Shown one piece after another: positions 63,307-64,000 of a DNA stretch of 64,000 nt. The notes below the pieces were generated by a model that made no database searches, was not told the origin of the DNA, and saw only the letters and a program-made list of their open reading frames with translations. The translations under genes were made by a program, and so were the position numbers. The stretch is from contig NZ_CAKLBP010000002.1 in assembly GCF_920984665.1 (NCBI RefSeq), positions 558,001-622,000 on the forward strand. The letters are read 5' to 3'. Every line of letters starts with the position of its first letter. The first letter of the stretch is position 1. This DNA comes from Pedobacter sp. Leaf170 (GTDB lineage: Bacteria > Bacteroidota > Bacteroidia > Sphingobacteriales > Sphingobacteriaceae).

Positions 63307-63732
63307 ATGCGTATTCGAATCATTCTCTTCCTGTTATCAATTTCTTTGTTTGCCCAGGCGCAAACGCCAAAAGACAAAACGGCCATTTTAAAAGTTTTAG
63401 AAACCCAACGATTGGCCTGGAACAAAGGCGACCTTGAAACTTTTATGCAGGGTTATGTAAAAAGTGATAGCCTGCTTTTTGTTGGTAGCAGCGGATCAAC
63501 TTATGGCTGGCAAAAAACTTTAGATAATTACCGAAAAACTTATCAAGGCAAAGAAGGGATGGGCCAGTTAACTTTTGGCATTAAAAAAGTAGATTTTTTA
63601 AATAAAGATGTGGCATTTGTTTTAGGTAGCTGGTATTTGAAACGAGAAAAAGATGAACCTCAAGGTTATTTTACGCTACTTTTTAAAAAGCTTAATGGAG
63701 AGTGGAAAATTTTTGTAGACCACTCGAGCTAA
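63307..63732 (+). CDS. Secreted SnoaL/DUF4440-like NTF2-fold protein
   Basis: 141 aa with a signal peptide (MRIRIILFLLSISLFAQAQ). The mature part is a single NTF2-like domain: AILKVLETQRLAWNKGDLETFMQGYV near the start and GYFTLLFKKLNGEWKIFVDHSS at the end are the DUF4440 signatures. No enzymatic activity can be inferred. Its stop overlaps by 4 bases the convergent next gene. Confidence 0.88.
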   Translation: MRIRIILFLLSISLFAQAQTPKDKTAILKVLETQRLAWNKGDLETFMQGYVKSDSLLFVGSSGSTYGWQKTLDNYRKTYQGKEGMGQLTFGIKKVDFLNKDVAFVLGSWYLKREKDEPQGYFTLLFKKLNGEWKIFVDHSS

Positions 63733-64000
63733 GCAACTGCCTTGATTTTTTTAAACTTCGATTTAAAGTATTGAAGCGAAAAAATAGTAAGTAAAATTCC
63801 AATTACCGATAAAATAATTACGCTATTGGAGAAAAACGTTACCCAGTTTAATTTTACTTTCAGAATTTCTTTGCTGAATAAAACACCTATACTGCCTACG
63901 TAACCGAAAGAATCGGCAATGTAAATTAAAAATCCTACGTTGCTGGTGTACTTAAAAGTAGAAATCAATCTATCAAAAAATACCGCATTAAAAGGTATGT
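63729..64000 (-). CDS. Membrane protein with DUF5690-like C-terminus (partial, 5' end outside window)
   Basis: The frame is open to the window edge, so the N-terminus is missing. The visible ~89 residues read ...PFNAVFFDRLISTFKYTSN followed by VGFLIYIADSFGYVGS, the last membrane helices of MFS-like DUF5690 proteins, and end in a basic tail (KFKKIKAVA). Function unknown. The family call is from memory of its C-terminal pattern. Confidence 0.65.
   Translation of the reverse strand, partial: IPFNAVFFDRLISTFKYTSNVGFLIYIADSFGYVGSIGVLFSKEILKVKLNWVTFFSNSVIILSVIGILLTIFSLQYFKSKFKKIKAVA

Overview
The window comes from an AT-rich chromosome of the phylum Bacteroidota, most likely family Sphingobacteriaceae and Pedobacter-like. 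The reasons are a SusD-type glycan-uptake lipoprotein, PKD and GH16 lipoproteins, a chromosomal subclass B1 metallo-beta-lactamase, DUF4286/DUF5690/DUF4953-type families, weak or absent Shine-Dalgarno sequences, and promoters of the Bacteroidota type (TTTG, about 19-20 bases, TAnnTTTG). The genus is inferred from gene content; no rRNA is present to confirm it.

Layout. 1-3263 is the end of a beta-glucan utilisation locus (SusD, PKD binding lipoprotein, GH16 laminarinase-like enzyme). 3450-10232 holds lysine-rich small proteins, a Dabb protein, a broken surface protein, an orphan histidine kinase, a CDGSH protein and a large DUF4953-type metzincin. A tRNA-Lys with an upstream promoter and a decayed second tRNA end lies at 10.6-10.9 kb. 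14.6-23.4 kb is a MacA/TolC/MacB-like efflux or export locus followed by an NtrC/NtrB-like two-component pair. A frameshifted TPR-LuxR regulator (23.5-24.9 kb) and a tRNA-fMet/tRNA-Glu operon follow. 25.5-27.8 kb carries the ribosome-assembly GTPases era and der. 28.4-31.8 kb has a B1 metallo-beta-lactamase in an operon with a GNAT enzyme and an S41 protease.

32-40 kb holds murQ, a Bax-inhibitor-1 protein, and a methionine block: a SAM-I riboswitch controlling metH, a four-helix-bundle gene framed by a 22-bp inverted repeat, then metF. 40.7-46.8 kb is a thrABC operon on the minus strand with a complete thr leader peptide and attenuator terminator. 47.4-50.7 kb carries rsgA, dtd, a GT39-type transferase and a MazG-like enzyme. 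53.5-57.9 kb encodes an S9-type lipoprotein that has lost its catalytic Ser and His, fused operonically to a sensor kinase and followed by an OmpR-type regulator. The end of the window has a metallophosphoesterase, a MoxR-like AAA/VWA pair, a PfkB sugar kinase, a SnoaL-like protein and the tail of a DUF5690-type membrane protein.

The most notable observations are: (i) the dead S9 protease/two-component module; (ii) the thr leader peptide rich in Thr and Ile codons; (iii) the inverted-repeat-framed four-helix cassette between metH and metF; (iv) a recurring architecture of 13-21-bp hairpins, each with its own unrelated arm sequence, placed just upstream of start codons (der, the 188-aa gene, metH, thrC); and (v) partial tRNA duplications at both tRNA loci. 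All function calls rest on reading motifs by eye; no database search was run.
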